This document shows, in pieces, positions 1 through 11,463 of a DNA stretch of 64,000 nt. Position numbers and translations under genes: made by a program. Each line of letters opens with the position of its first letter. Within the stretch, counting starts at the first letter, position 1. The DNA lies in assembly GCA_030674185.1 (NCBI GenBank), contig JAPXFY010000022.1, positions 2,499,093-2,563,092 of the forward strand, given 5' to 3'. Below the pieces are notes generated by a model, which saw only the letters and a list, made by a program, of their open reading frames with translations, was not told the DNA's origin and did no database searches. This DNA is from Monoplex corrugatus. Lineage: Eukaryota > Mollusca > Gastropoda > Littorinimorpha > Ranellidae.

Positions 1-599
1 ACTGTTGGAAATTATTGACGAGTTTTCACCACGACTGGAGGGAGGAAGAGAAGGCGGTATAGCGTGTGTGCCGAACTGAGGTAAGTTAATAACTTGTATT
101 TCAATTGTTAATAAAGTGACTGTGTTATAAACACTGCACTTGAATGGACTGTACCCTGTTGATTGCAACACTTGTTATATAGAGCATGTTACTTTATATA
201 CGATCATAAGAGAGATACCTTCTCCTCTCCTCCTCGTCTCTGGGGCTTAGTTTGTCAGGGAGAGAGATAACACTATTGTTAAGGCTTCTTGTAAAACACT
301 TCTTATCGCTAGTCAACATATACACTTATTGTGGTAAGACCAAACTTTACGAAAGGAATAGAGCAAGCAGTATGGCAGTTGTAGTACATATGGCACACGT
401 GTCTAAAAAAAGAAGAAAGTAAACACAGTAAAACAGATCTAAACGCCCCCAAAACAGCCAATGTAAGCGAGAAGCACTTTGGTTTAGTAAGTTTTTCTAA
501 GCTTACTGAGTTTGGTTCTAAATACGTAAAACATAAATTTACATCATGCTTGCATGACGTTAAACAGCAGAAACACAGTTTGTGATTGTGTGTATTAGT
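1..599. other. No recognisable gene
   Basis: No frame in this stretch has recognisable protein similarity. A canonical donor-like GTAAGT occurs at 81-86 after a purine-rich segment, so bases 1-80 could be the end of a 5' exon of a plus-strand gene, but nothing downstream confirms it. Confidence 0.3.
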
Positions 600-731
<132 letters not shown>

Positions 732-1172
732 TTTCAATTGTTTGTGCCAGAGTAATGTTTTATGTTGTTGTTTTTTTGTCTTGTTATTCTTGCATTTGCA
801 TGAGCCCAGATATGGCCCTTTGTGGTTCACAGGGTTTAAAGCCACATGATTTGATTTGATTTGTATTCTCATGACAACAAAAAGTCCAGTGGTATGACAG
901 TAAAGCTGTATCAGTGTATGTCTGCATGTGTTAGTACATACATATATTCTTTGTGTGTTTGAGACTGAGACTGTGCACATATTTATGTATGTGTGTGTGG
1001 TTGTCTGTTTAATGGTGTGCCTCTAACACTGATTACCTTCTTAAACCTTTTATTACCTTCAGTCTACCCACCTGCTACCAGTATGAAACTGATGGATAGA
1101 CTGAGATGGTGAAAGAGTTAACTCTAACAAATTGATGAATAATTAAATAAATAAATTCATTTATGTGTGTTA

Positions 1173-1319
<147 letters not shown>

Positions 1320-1334
1320 CAGACATACAATTGT

Positions 1335-1480
1335 GCCACCATGTCAGTCTAAATATTCTCAACAAGAGCTACTGAAAACATTTGAACAAATTTCTCACAT
1401 GAAACAAAGTATGGATGATGACTCAGAGGAGGAACAAAGAAAAAAAAAGAAGTTAAAAAGAAAGCTAAGGGATCTTGAAT
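1335..1480 (+). other. Possible coding fragment, charged lysine-rich segment
   Basis: Just past the microsatellite one plus frame encodes a non-repetitive charged segment: a glutamine/leucine helix-like start, then an acidic DDDSEEE run, then a KKKKLKRKLRDLE basic run. This resembles a short coiled coil or nuclear-type basic patch. No family is recognised and no clear splice acceptor with a pyrimidine tract is separable from the microsatellite. It may be an exon or chance. The rest, to 2335, holds no recognisable gene. Confidence 0.15.
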
Positions 1481-2332
1481 TCTTGTATTTCTTTTCATTC
1501 TATTTCCCTCTGCTTGCTTTTCCTTGTTCTTTTCTCCTGTGTGCATGTTTCTTGTATTTTCAGATACTCTCCAGTAACAACAGTTTGCCAGATTATCAAG
1601 GCCTGCATCATGCTACATACCATTGCTATCCCAGACTGGCCATGGTATGGAAGATGATGCTAAAGAAGCTGTGGCAGCTAATGGAAATGTAGATAGTGAA
1701 CAGTTCATGCCAGCTTGAATTGCAAGAGTCTACTTTGGTGCTGTTGTAAATTCCAAATCTTCTCACTAAAAATAGAATGACTTGTGTATAATGACCTTAA
1801 CTGGCTGTAACTTTACACAAATAGGTTACACAATAATAAACTTTGCACCCCCAAAAGGACCACAGACTATAATTTTCAAAGCCATCCAACTATAAACATA
1901 GCCACAAACAGGCAATGCACCTATTATTATTTACATACATGGTGTGTTTGTCATTTGTTTTCATCAATGCATGGAATGTACTTTGTAACAGCAATGTACT
2001 GTAATTGGTTCTTCATGCTTGTCCACACAGTTACATCTGTACAAAAATAAATTGAAACTATTCAAGTATATATCATAAAAATAATTTATTTCAAGTATGA
2101 TCAAGATGTAGAGTACACAAACATATATTGGCACTATTGTTTATATACCGTAACAAACAACTTTTATTTCAGATATGATCAAGATACAGAGAACTACAGC
2201 TGACAAGTAGCAAGTTAACAAATGTTACATTTTTTACTTCATTAATACAAACACTGTGAATCGCTTCTTTCTTGCCCAAGTCATCCTTTTTCTTCCTCTG
2301 ATAAAAAGAACAGAAAATGCAATCAGTCAAAC

Positions 2333-2335
<3 letters not shown>

Positions 2336-2399
<64 letters not shown>
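2336..2399. repeat. (TC)n microsatellite
   Basis: Perfect CT dinucleotide run of about 64 bases. Confidence 0.97.
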
Positions 2400-2404
<5 letters not shown>

Positions 2405-2659
2405 ATAGCTGGAAGGCTGTCATCACTGGTGTGTATGCTTGTGTTTGGGAATATGCTCTGGAACTATATGGTGACCTCTTGATGCTTATGTGTCGTTAGC
2501 AGCTCCAGTATGTCATCTGCAAAACATATCTGATGAAATACAAAAACATTAAAGAAACAAGAAAATGTGGTAAAATAAAAAAATGAATTAAACAAAAATA
2601 AATGAAATATGAAAATTAAATGAAAAAATAATAAAAAGCCTATGTACCCTAACAAACAA

Positions 2660-2669
2660 CACACACAAC

Positions 2670-2742
<73 letters not shown>
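2660..2742. repeat. (AC)n microsatellite
   Basis: Near-perfect AC dinucleotide run with an imperfect start, AACAACACACA. Confidence 0.97.
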
Positions 2743-2744
<2 letters not shown>

Positions 2745-2804
2745 CTGATCGTTGCTGAAAGCTACTTTCACACACTGAAATATTGGCATTTTCGTGAAAT
2801 TGCA

Positions 2805-3222
2805 TGTAAACTGAATGTAATCAGACGCAGTGTACTAGTTTGATACTAAGAAGAAGCATAACAAGGCTTCATAGCTGACAATATTGTATGTAAACTGAAT
2901 GTAATCAGATGCAGTGTACTAGTTTGATACTAAGAAGAAGCATAACAAGGCTTCATAGCTGACAAAAATTGTATGTAAACTGAATGTAATCAGATGCAGT
3001 GTACTAGTTTGATACTAAGAAGAAGCATAACAAGGCTTCATAGCTGACAATATTGTATGTAAACTGAATGTAATCAGACGCAGTGTACTAGTTTGATACT
3101 AAGAAGAAGCATAACAAGGCTTCATAGCTGACAATATTGTATGTAAACTGAATGTAATCAGATGCAGTGTACTAGTTTTATACTAAGAAGAAGCATAACA
3201 AGGCTTCATAGCTGACAATAGC
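2805..3222. repeat. 84-bp tandem repeat, 5 copies
   Basis: The phrase TGTAAACTGAATGTAATCAG starts at 2805, 2889, 2974, 3058 and 3142, giving a period of 84 (one unit 85). Copies differ by only a few substitutions, such as GACGC/GATGC and GATAC/TATAC, so the array is young. It has no coding content. Confidence 0.95.
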
Positions 3223-3300
3223 CCATACCACTACTACATTGTTCACACACGTGTCAAAAAGCAAACAAATACTGTTGACCTACAAAATATTTGTACTCAC

Positions 3301-3425
3301 CTGGAGTTCTAACACCTTTCAAAACAGCAGACTCAGCTCCAATGCGTTTCAAATGGTATCGTGATACCATGTATTGCAATCTGGCGGCCCTCTTCCAGTC
3401 TTGGGCTTCTTGAAATCTGTTGCTT
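3301..3425 (-). other. Possible exon with a splice donor
   Basis: On the minus strand an open segment of about 40 codons contains WKRAARLQY and RYHLKRIGAE and ends at CCAG followed by GTGAGT (donor at 3299-3300). The composition is protein-like and non-repetitive. The 5' side is weakly defined by a CAACAG acceptor-like site near 3425, and an in-frame stop lies just upstream. No family is recognised. It abuts the piggyBac-like fragment and could belong to the same element or to a host gene. Confidence 0.2.
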
Positions 3426-3437
3426 ACTCATACTGCC

Positions 3438-4002
3438 TTAGGCATCGCAAAAGGAGCCTTCATTCTCATTATCACTGTCACAGTCGCTTTCTTGCTGTAC
3501 AGTATGTCGGAGAATTCTAGAAGCATCAATATGAACACGACCACTTGATGTTGATGGTTGATTTGCCACCTCCGTTTCATCAATTTCATCAATTTTCGGT
3601 CGTTGCGAGGGCTCTTTGTTGAGTGAAGTGCTGATCAACGAAGATACACTCGATTAGAGGCCGTTTCTTCTGTTTCAGGCTCAAAGTCACTGCCTTTATG
3701 GAGGAGGATTTCATCCAAAACTTGTTGCACTGTGTAGTGATCTTGTTTAATCATCTTGACGTAAAAAAACAAAAAAAAAAAAAAAAAAAAACTGCGTCAA
3801 ATTGCTTCAAAATGACTTGGCGGAATCTTCGAAGTTATCAGAAGGGAAAAGTGACGGAGTAACGTCCCTTCCGTAATGAATATTCATACAAATGAAACCG
3901 AAAGTGAGTGGGTGTGTGCGCCTGACAATTTGTCGGGTGACGGAGCTGAGAGGCGATCAGTCACACCCGACAATTTGTCGGGCACAAGGCTGAAAGAGTT
4001 AA
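3438..4002 (-). mobile_element. piggyBac-like transposon, 5' end with transposase N-terminus (truncated)
   Basis: Read on the minus strand, a TTAA at 3999-4002 is followed by a terminal-repeat-like stretch starting CTCTTTCAGCC and two copies of the palindrome CCCGACAAATTGTCGGG (one imperfect) near 3926-3942 and 3965-3982. A coding start at about 3757 opens an acidic N-terminal segment (YTVQQVLDEILL, then EPETEET). One frameshift near 3645 leads into a second acidic serine-rich segment ending in a stop at 3438. TTAA target sites and acidic disordered N-termini are known features of piggyBac transposases. The DDD catalytic domain is absent, so this is a 5' remnant. The family call rests on ends and composition, not on catalytic motifs. 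Confidence 0.4.
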
Positions 4003-4480
4003 ACTCCTGCCTTAAACAACAGACACGCAGAAACTCTTCCGTTCTAAGACACAACGTCCAACTACAAGTGAACACGGGACAGAGACTGGCCCTAACAACC
4101 CTAACTGCAAACCGACTGTAGCAGAAGGGACCAGACATCAACTGACTCCTGGCTACATATTTTTCACAAGACACACAAACTCTTCCACTTCTGGGACACA
4201 GACATACCTGGATAACAATCAACAAATAGCTTACAAACACAAACACAAACACAAACACAAATAATTTAGCAAAGTTGCTTGTTTTCCAGTTGTCTTTTCC
4301 TTTCCTTCACCTTTCCTTTATCTCTGTTTCAGGAAAAGCCCAAACATTTTCCATTCAACGCTATAAGAGTTTGTGCAGTGTTACTTTTGAGATGATACCA
4401 ATGTTGGTGTGATTGTGATAGCTCTTGTTTTTCCTTTCATAGCGGATTTCCGGCCACTTCCTCTATCTATTCCTTTTTGG
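4003..4480. other. No recognisable gene
   Basis: The only structure is a short ACAAAC hexamer run at 4232-4260. The opposite-strand open frame of about 124 codons has no recognisable domain. Confidence 0.3.
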
Positions 4481-4489
4481 GTAAGACGT

Positions 4490-5760
4490 TCGATAGTATA
4501 ATGACTCACATTTTGTTCATGAAGGTATGATTTAAGGTGTCTGAGGACTTCAGACTTTCCCAGATGGAGAATTTTTGTTGTAATAGCATTGCCTGCAAGT
4601 TCATCAGCCCGTATCTAGGGCAATGGATCCACATGATATTTTTTAGGTCGATATTGTTCATTGCTTTGTGCTATTCTAGGGTCCCTACTCCATTTTGCAC
4701 TTTTTGAAGTAGAATCATCGAATCAGTCAGGATGAAGACTTGGTTTCTTTCATGCCCAGTGAGGTTAACCATTGTAGAGCATGTGTGGCTGCCTCAATTT
4801 CCATCGTTAGACTGGCAATTGTGATATGTGTAGCATTTTCTTCATGTTCGGGTGTTTTCATTCTGTTTGACAGTGAAGCCCCACCCAGACTTGTTTTGGT
4901 GACTGAGTCATCCGTGTATATGATTATATCTTTGGGGTTGCAGTTTTGTTGCTCCATGAGAAGCTCAATTTCTGCATTTGTTTTCCCTTCGTGGCCCTTC
5001 ACAACAGTATCTCCCTACACTTTGCGGTATGATAGTTTTGTACAGATTGTTGAAACAGTTTGGATGTTTTTCCCATTCCTTTGTCCCTTTGAGTTCTGTC
5101 AGTTGACACACATGCTGAACGGAGTCTTCTGCCTGTCCCATCCATGATTTTCCATGATGGAGTCTGTTGCTTTTACTGTTCCGACTATCTGGTTGAGTGG
5201 GTTTTCTGGGTTCTCCAATGCCCTGATATATACCTTGACCTGTTCTATTTTGTGTTGTCTTGACTGTATTGAAGGGAGGTTGATCAGGTATCGCATAGCC
5301 CTCCGTGGGTGAATTTTTTGTGGTTCCGAGGATCACTCTCGTTGCTTCGTTTTGTATTGTTTCTAGTTTTAGCAGGTTTGTCTGTGACAACGTAGTGAGG
5401 CCCAGTCCATAATCGATGACACTCAGTATTACAGCTTGTTATAGTTGAAAGAGAAGACGTTGTTCAATGCCTTTAGCTGCCATTGCTTTCAGGATTGAAA
5501 GGCCTTTTTTACATTTAAGTGTAGTGGTTTCCACATGTTTTCTGAAGGTTAACATTCTATCAAAACTGATGCCAAGATAGCGTAAGTTGTTTGTTCACTC
5601 GATTGTGGTTCCTCTGAACGTAACTGATGGATATTTTTCACTCACCGCTTTGTTGTCAAGGATGCAGAACTTGTGTTTGTGCTTTGGTGGGGTTGATTGT
5701 CAATCCGGTTTCTTGACACCACTGGTATACGTTGTTAACATTATTCACTAAAGCTATGTA
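4490..5760 (-). mobile_element. Decayed non-LTR retrotransposon: RT C-terminus plus RNase H
   Basis: Minus-strand pieces in several frames follow the order of a LINE polyprotein. Around 5700-5760 is the RT stretch NNVYQWCQETGLTINPTK. Around 5400-5560 is the thumb region (LTFRKHVETTTLKCKKGL), followed at 5310-5400 by LLKLETIQNEATRVILG. Near 4800-4940 is an RNase H segment with IIIYTDDSVTK, LGGASLS and MEIEAATHALQWL. RNase H downstream of RT is known for I/jockey-group LINEs. Stops and frameshifts interrupt every part, so it is inactive. A related piece lies at 30765-31062. The clade within the I/jockey group is not resolved. Confidence 0.65.
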
Positions 5761-5885
5761 TAGTTTCTGCGTTCATTGTAAAGTAAGACAGAAGGAGAGA
5801 AGAAGGTCTACCATTTATTGGTAGATTCACGAAAAACGAGTTTAGAAAGAAAAAAACCGAGAGGGTAAAATATTTTCAGTTGCAT

Positions 5886-7126
5886 CTACTTGTCATGTTT
5901 TCGTAAGTATTGAACGCAGCATCTTTTTAACCTGATGTTATTACTTGTGGCTGCAGAACTGTGAACTGTCTCCCTGTATCGAGAACTCATTGTGTAATAC
6001 ACAAAGAAGTTGAAGCTGGAGTTCATTAACGTGAATATATGACCGACCCACACAGATGCCACGTATAAATTATGATGGCGTCGCCCAGAATTCATTTCAG
6101 GGAAAAACAGCCACAACAGGTGACACAGTGCAACAGGACACACACAAGCCAGGAACAAAATGGAGTTACCGACCAGCATCTTGGTCAAAGCCACTTCCCG
6201 TTGGGAAAGTGATGACGAAGTGCCAGCACGCCAAGTCACAATCTGACGAAGTTTCACGGCAGTAATTATCGTTGATGTCATCACCACTACCATTACGATC
6301 CCGGAAGGGCAATACCAAACACGTACCCATCCAGAAGGTCAACTAATTCTTTGTGCTCACTATACAATTTTCCACCTATAAATGTCTTTAACACCACACC
6401 AGATTCAGAATCATAAATACACCCAATACGATATCGAAATGCCGCAATGAGAAACAGGCTTAATACTATCACATACACAGCCACAATGATAGCAGCCATT
6501 GTTCTAGTGCGCATCAGAGTCTGTATTTTCATTGGTCTGAGGACACAGTAGCATCTTTCTAAGGCAATGATGGCAGACAAGACTGTAGAAACAAGATAAA
6601 GTCCCGTAAATCCTGCAAAATTTATATCCATAAGGAATGTTATCATAGGACCGTATCTTTCCGTCGATGTGAACTGTAAATATAGTTGCTCTCCATGAAG
6701 CAACATGGACACAACTAAGTGCACTACATCAGCTAAAGACAAGGCAAAGAGACACAGATGACACGATCCTTTAAGGCCCTGTCTGTAGAAAACTGCCATG
6801 TTGACAACGTTGGCTGGTCCACCAATCAGGAAAAGAAATGCAAGCATGTTGTTTTTAACTGTATCAATGATTTTTTCAGTCTCCTCACTAATAATGTTGT
6901 CAGGATTGTCCCAAGGTATGAACTCCATCTCACTAAATCTGACTTCAATACACCCATCCTGAAGTGACGTGTTATGGCTGACAGTTGTCAAATGACCGTG
7001 CACTGAATACGTAGGTTGGATGGTTGCAGTAAAATTGTCACTCACAACTGGAAGCAACGTGATCATCGTCGCACCCTTAAGATTTGGTATCATTGTGGTG
7101 TGAGAATCATCCCACTCCAATTTCAT
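5886..7126 (-). CDS. Rhodopsin-class GPCR, chemosensory/peptide-receptor-like, broken by one frameshift
   Basis: Two abutting minus-strand frames make one seven-helix receptor of about 410 residues. The first (7126-6293) has an N-terminus of about 90 residues with N-glycosylation motifs (NFT, NTS), TM1 near residues 92-113, TM2 with LSLADVV, TM3 followed by LERCYCVLRP in the D/ERY position, TM4, and the start of TM5 (FGIALPG). The second (6293-5886) continues TM5 without loss (VMVVVMTST), then ICL3, TM6 (CVCPVALCHLLWLFF) and TM7 with NSSFNFFVYY in place of NPxxY. The frames change at a CCGGGATCG run near 6300, so a single missing or extra base separates them from an intact receptor. ERC-type TM3 ends are, from memory, common in lophotrochozoan chemosensory receptors; ligand and G protein are unknown. 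It has no visible introns. The frame break could be pseudogenisation or an assembly indel. Confidence 0.7.
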
Positions 7127-7139
7127 GTTACCGTAACTT

Positions 7140-7870
7140 TTAAGTGATGTGTCGATTTATAACATGAAGACAATGAATGTTTAAGTTGTAGCAAAACTGT
7201 CGTACAAAGAATCAAAATTATTAATACCGTTTGTGCAGAGTATCAACCAGTTGATCAAAGCTAATTTCTAAATATTCTTATATGTTTTGTATATCCATTA
7301 AAGAACCAGAGAAATATCTGAAATATTTTTATTTGAAGCAAATCAAGCCAGTAAAAATGAATGTGTTATTTTCATTCATCATTTTGGACACATATGATGA
7401 AGTAAAGGTCATGTGAGTGATATGATATTAACGTTGATGAAATCCTGCAAAATAAATATCGAATTTACACCAACATAAAAGATGCTCCTTTTGTGTGTGG
7501 ACTACTTTATGATGTTGAACTGACCAAAATATAGACAAAAATGTAAAAACAACGATAAAGAATCCTATATAACATCAAGAGAAGAAAAGTTTCAGAAAAC
7601 AGAAGTATTAGAGTGCAATATAACATAAAAGATTAAAAAAAATTCAGGATGTTATTGATTTATCAGGGAATCTTCGAGATTGGTCTAGGAAGACTGGGGT
7701 TCATTCTTCGTATTTCAACAACATATGTCTATTACATTACAGAAAGACAGAGGACAATCACATGTTTGCCTAGAGTTCTATAAGGTAATGGTTTCTAAAC
7801 AATGATGGTTAAGTACATCGTTTAATACAGCTTATAACATGCAGTGTCGAAACCAATATTATCTATTCTT
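7140..7870. other. AT-rich stretch, no recognisable gene
   Basis: No frame longer than a few dozen codons and no repeat structure were seen. It separates the minus-strand GPCR from the plus-strand LINE and could hold the GPCR promoter, but no motif can be claimed. Confidence 0.3.
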
Positions 7871-7878
7871 ATTCAAGA

Positions 7879-9130
7879 AAATCATCTGTGGATTTCGGAG
7901 TGGTTCCCACCATCTGGAAATCTTCAACCATCGTTCCTGTCCCTAAAAAGCCTAAACCCACAGAACTTAACAATTTCCGACCCGTTGCCCTTACCCCCCT
8001 ACCCATGAAATGCCTTGAAAAAATCATGCTCAAGAATCTGATGCCTTTTGTTGACCCCTCCCTAGACCCACTTCAGTTCGCCTATCAAGCATCTAGGAGT
8101 GTAGAGGATGCTTCACCGGCTGCTGGAGCATCTGGAGAAACCTGGCTGTTCTGCTAGGGTGCTGTTCGCTGACTTCTCCAATGCATTCAACACAATGCAG
8201 AGGCACATTCTGATGAAGAAGCTGCAGGAGTTGCAGATTCCCACTCAAATAGTAAGGTGGGTCCTTGACTTTCTGACCAACCGTCGCCAGCGGGTGCGGG
8301 TTGGTGACGTTCTTTCCCCTGAGCTAATGTCCAACACTGGTGGCCCCCAAGTGTGTGTACTCAGCCCTTAGCTCTATATCGTCTACACCAACTACTGCAA
8401 GTGTACCAGCCCAAACCATTCCTGCATCAAGTTTGCTGATGACTCTGCCAGTCTTGGCCTGATGTCAGATGCAAAATCAGAGGCAGCGTACAGAGATACA
8501 GTCAGGAAATTTGCAGAGTGGTGCTCTGATCACCACCTGGAACTGAATGTATCAAAGACAAAAGAGTTGGTGGTTGACCCTAGAAGGGGTGCACATCCAG
8601 TGGAGCCTGTGGTCATAGGGCGGGTGAGTGTGGAGGTTGTTGACTCCTTCCGCTATCTTGGCTCATCCTGGACAAGGGCCTGTCTTACAGGGAGCATGTG
8701 ATAGCCACTCAGAAGAGGTGCCAGCAGAGATTGCATGTGCTGCGCAAACTCCGTTCTTTCAGTTTAGATCCCAAACTCTTGCTTAATCTCTATCGCAGCA
8801 TCATAGAACCCCTCCTCACTTACTGTGGAATCCTTTACCACCAAAGTCTCTCTGTCACTGATGGAAACAAGCTCAAGAAAATATCGAATATTGCTTCAAA
8901 AATCATCAATCTCTCAGTGCCAGCCATTTCAGAAATAACCGGAAAAGCACTTCTACGCAAGGCACTTGCGGTCTCTGCTGACTCTTCTCACCCACTCAAC
9001 CATGAGTTTGAACCCCTGCCTTCAGGCTGAAGGTATAGGACAAAAAGGTGCAAAAAAGCCAAATTCTCAAAACGTTTCATCCCAGTGGCTATAAACAGGC
9101 TGAACAGACGTTGCCGATAAACTGATGTTA
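7879..9130 (+). mobile_element. Rex1/CR1-like non-LTR retrotransposon fragment (reverse transcriptase)
   Basis: Consecutive frames give RT blocks in order: STIVPVPKKPKPTELNNFRP (7930), LQFAYQASRSVEDA (8070), LFADFSNAFNTMQ (8164, catalytic D of block A), VLDFLTNRRQRVRVGD, GGPQVCVLSP (8340), IKFADDSASLGL (8430, the FADD active site), LNVSKTKELVVDPRR, and a C-terminal region to about 9030. This block order matches Rex1/CR1-group elements. Frames change near 8110, at a stop at 8369 and near 8690. The endonuclease is missing, so the copy is 5'-truncated. A short 3' tail runs to about 9130. Confidence 0.75.
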
Positions 9131-9177
9131 TAAATAAACTCTATACCTAAATTGAGACTTTATCTATGTTGTAGGAG

Positions 9178-9275
9178 TGAAAGGAGGGGGAACTGAAAGG
9201 AGGGGGAGGGAAGGGAGGAAGGAGGGAGGAATGAAGGGAGGGAAAGAGAAATGAAAGGGAGAGTAGAGGGAAGTG
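9178..9275 (+). repeat. G/A-rich low-complexity tract (GGGA/GGAGG)
   Basis: Imperfect GGGA and GGAGG units on the plus strand contain many closely spaced runs of three or more G, so G-quadruplex formation is possible. 9276-9735 has no recognisable gene. Confidence 0.8.
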
Positions 9276-9739
9276 CACTGAAGTTTGAATGCCATGATTA
9301 ATGCAAACTTGTTTAAAGAAAGGAAAATGGTAAAAGTGATAATCATTTAGATTTATCCTTTGTATGAGGTGTTTGCTATTTTCCACAAGACAGTCAAAAC
9401 AACTTGTTAAAATGACAGTGCTTAAAACGTTAACCACCTTTATAATCATATACTTACATATAAACTTACCGTATCCACCACCAAATTTTGTCAGTGAACT
9501 CAACATATTTTCTTTCAAATGGGATTAGCGTTAAGCTGATTTTTTTCCAGGCAAATATTTGCGATTCGTACGAGACAGGTGAGTCCACAATGCTCGATGC
9601 ATATTCTGTTACATCAGCTGTGAAAATCAGCTAGATGTGAAAGGTTTGGATTCAGAACAAGAGAATTCTCATTTTCACGTTCTTGGAAGAATAATCAAAT
9701 ACAATTATTGATCTGGTAACAAACAATTCTGGTCAGGTG

Positions 9740-11101
9740 ATCCTAAAAATTGATATACTCTGTGATATACTCTGGTGGAAACTCACATGAAAGAGGAGCA
9801 GACATTGTAACGGACAAGGACAAATCAAAAGCAGTTAAGGGATACTGGGCTGTGTCCGACAGTCTTGCTGGTCAAATTGAGAGGCAGACCATTTCATATC
9901 AACATCATTCAGGTGTATGCACCAACATCCACAAGTACCCAGGAAGACATCGACAACTTCTACGAAGTATTAGAGATGGCCAAGGCCAAATGCAAATCAC
10001 AAGAAGTCACAGTAATAATGGGAGATTTTAATGCTTAAGTGGGAAAGGATAGGGTAGAGGATATAGTTGGACCTCATGCCTTGGTACACAAAATAAAAGG
10101 GGAGGGAAACTTGTAGAATGGGCACAGATGAATGAGTTCATAGTAGGAAACACCTGGTTTGAGAAGCCTAATAGAAGAAAATGGACTTGGATGAGTCCAG
10201 GAGATAATACCAAAAATCAGATTAACTACATCCTGATTAATAAAAGATTTAGAAATTCTTTACTGTCAGCAAAAACACTACCAGGTGCGGACTGCAACAG
10301 TGACCATAATCCTGTAGTGGGAAGATTGAGGCTGAAATTAGGGAATAGGAAACAGACCAAAAGCAACATCAAACTAAATCTTGGACTCTTAAAGACAGAT
10401 GAAGTGATACGTCAAAAATTTAATGTACATGTTCAAAACAAATTCAGTGCTCCGGAAGACGTTGGTGACAGTGAGGAACAAGGGACAAAGTTGAGAAGTT
10501 CGATAAATGAAGCTTGTGAAGAAATCGCTAAGCTAGATAGAAAAGCAAAAAAGAACTGGATGACAAAAGACATTTTTAGGCTTAATGGAGGAACGGTGGA
10601 GGGTAAAGAGAAACGAGGAAATATACAGGAAGACAAACAAAGAAAACAGGAATAGGTGCAATAAAGCTAAGGAAGCTTGGGTGAAAACAAAATGCAAAGA
10701 AATAGAAGACCAAAACAAAACGGATCTTCAGGGTATGTACAGACGAATTGAAGAAATTGTCCACAGGAAAAATACGTGCACATCAACTGGTCGCTTAAAA
10801 GCGAAAGATGGTACAATTCTCATGGAAAAAGACAAAATATTAGACAGATGGGGAGAGTTCATTAAAGACCTTTTTGAAGATGACAGAAACGCAGAACACA
10901 TTATAAGAAAGAACTTTGAAGAACCACCCATAATGAAAGATGAAGTTAGAGCAGCATTGAAAAAGATGAAACCAGGAAAAGCCCCAGGACCAGGCAACAT
11001 TACTACAAGATGATTGAAGCCCTGGAGGAATGAAATTTACGAAAAATCCCCAAAGATATGTCAAAATCAATTTTCATTGCACTTCCAAAGAAGACAATAT
11101 A
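9740..11101 (+). mobile_element. RTE-like LINE, 5' part (endonuclease and start of RT)
   Basis: An APE-type endonuclease appears across frames: YSGGNSHERGADIV and KGYWAVSD near 9770-9860, FHINIIQVYAPT (9890), IMGDFNA followed by a stop and VGKDR near 10015-10045, KWTWMSPGDN with INYILINKRFRN (10180-10255), and the catalytic SDH block in GADCNSDHNPVV (10290). A charged linker follows. The RT begins at 10930 with KMKPGKAPGPGN. The 'craniofacial development protein 2-like' (RTE/BovB-type) endonuclease is the nearest family known to me. A stop in the GDFNA motif, a stop at 10653 and frameshifts show it is dead. The element is interrupted by a Tc1 insertion and resumes at 12731. Confidence 0.75.
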
Positions 11102-11107
11102 AGCTAC

Positions 11108-11129
11108 GCACAAAAAGTTAAGGATCACT
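11108..11129 (+). repeat. Left terminal inverted repeat of the Tc1 element
   Basis: Begins GCACAAAAAGTTAAGG and is the exact reverse complement of 12702-12723. Confidence 0.95.
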
Positions 11130-11463
11130 ATGAGAAAACAGGTGCGTAATAAACTTAGTTCGCTACTGTTATTTATTTCTCAGTCCAGCCAAATTGTTAT
11201 GAATTCTTGTTCAGCTGTAAGTGGGCGATGTTGTGTTAGTGCGAAAATTGCACGGGATTCTCTACTACTTAGCTTGGCCGCAAACGGAAAAGCGGAAACT
11301 TGCGAAAAAGGACCTTGTTTTGGACCGTTCTGCCTGAACACATTGCACAAGCCAGATGGAAAAACCATTATGCACGTGCAAGCACTGCTGTTTATGTGTG
11401 AGATGCTGTCTCTTGCTTGGCTTTATAAGAAGACATTCCACCAGTAGTAGGCCTGATCTGACA

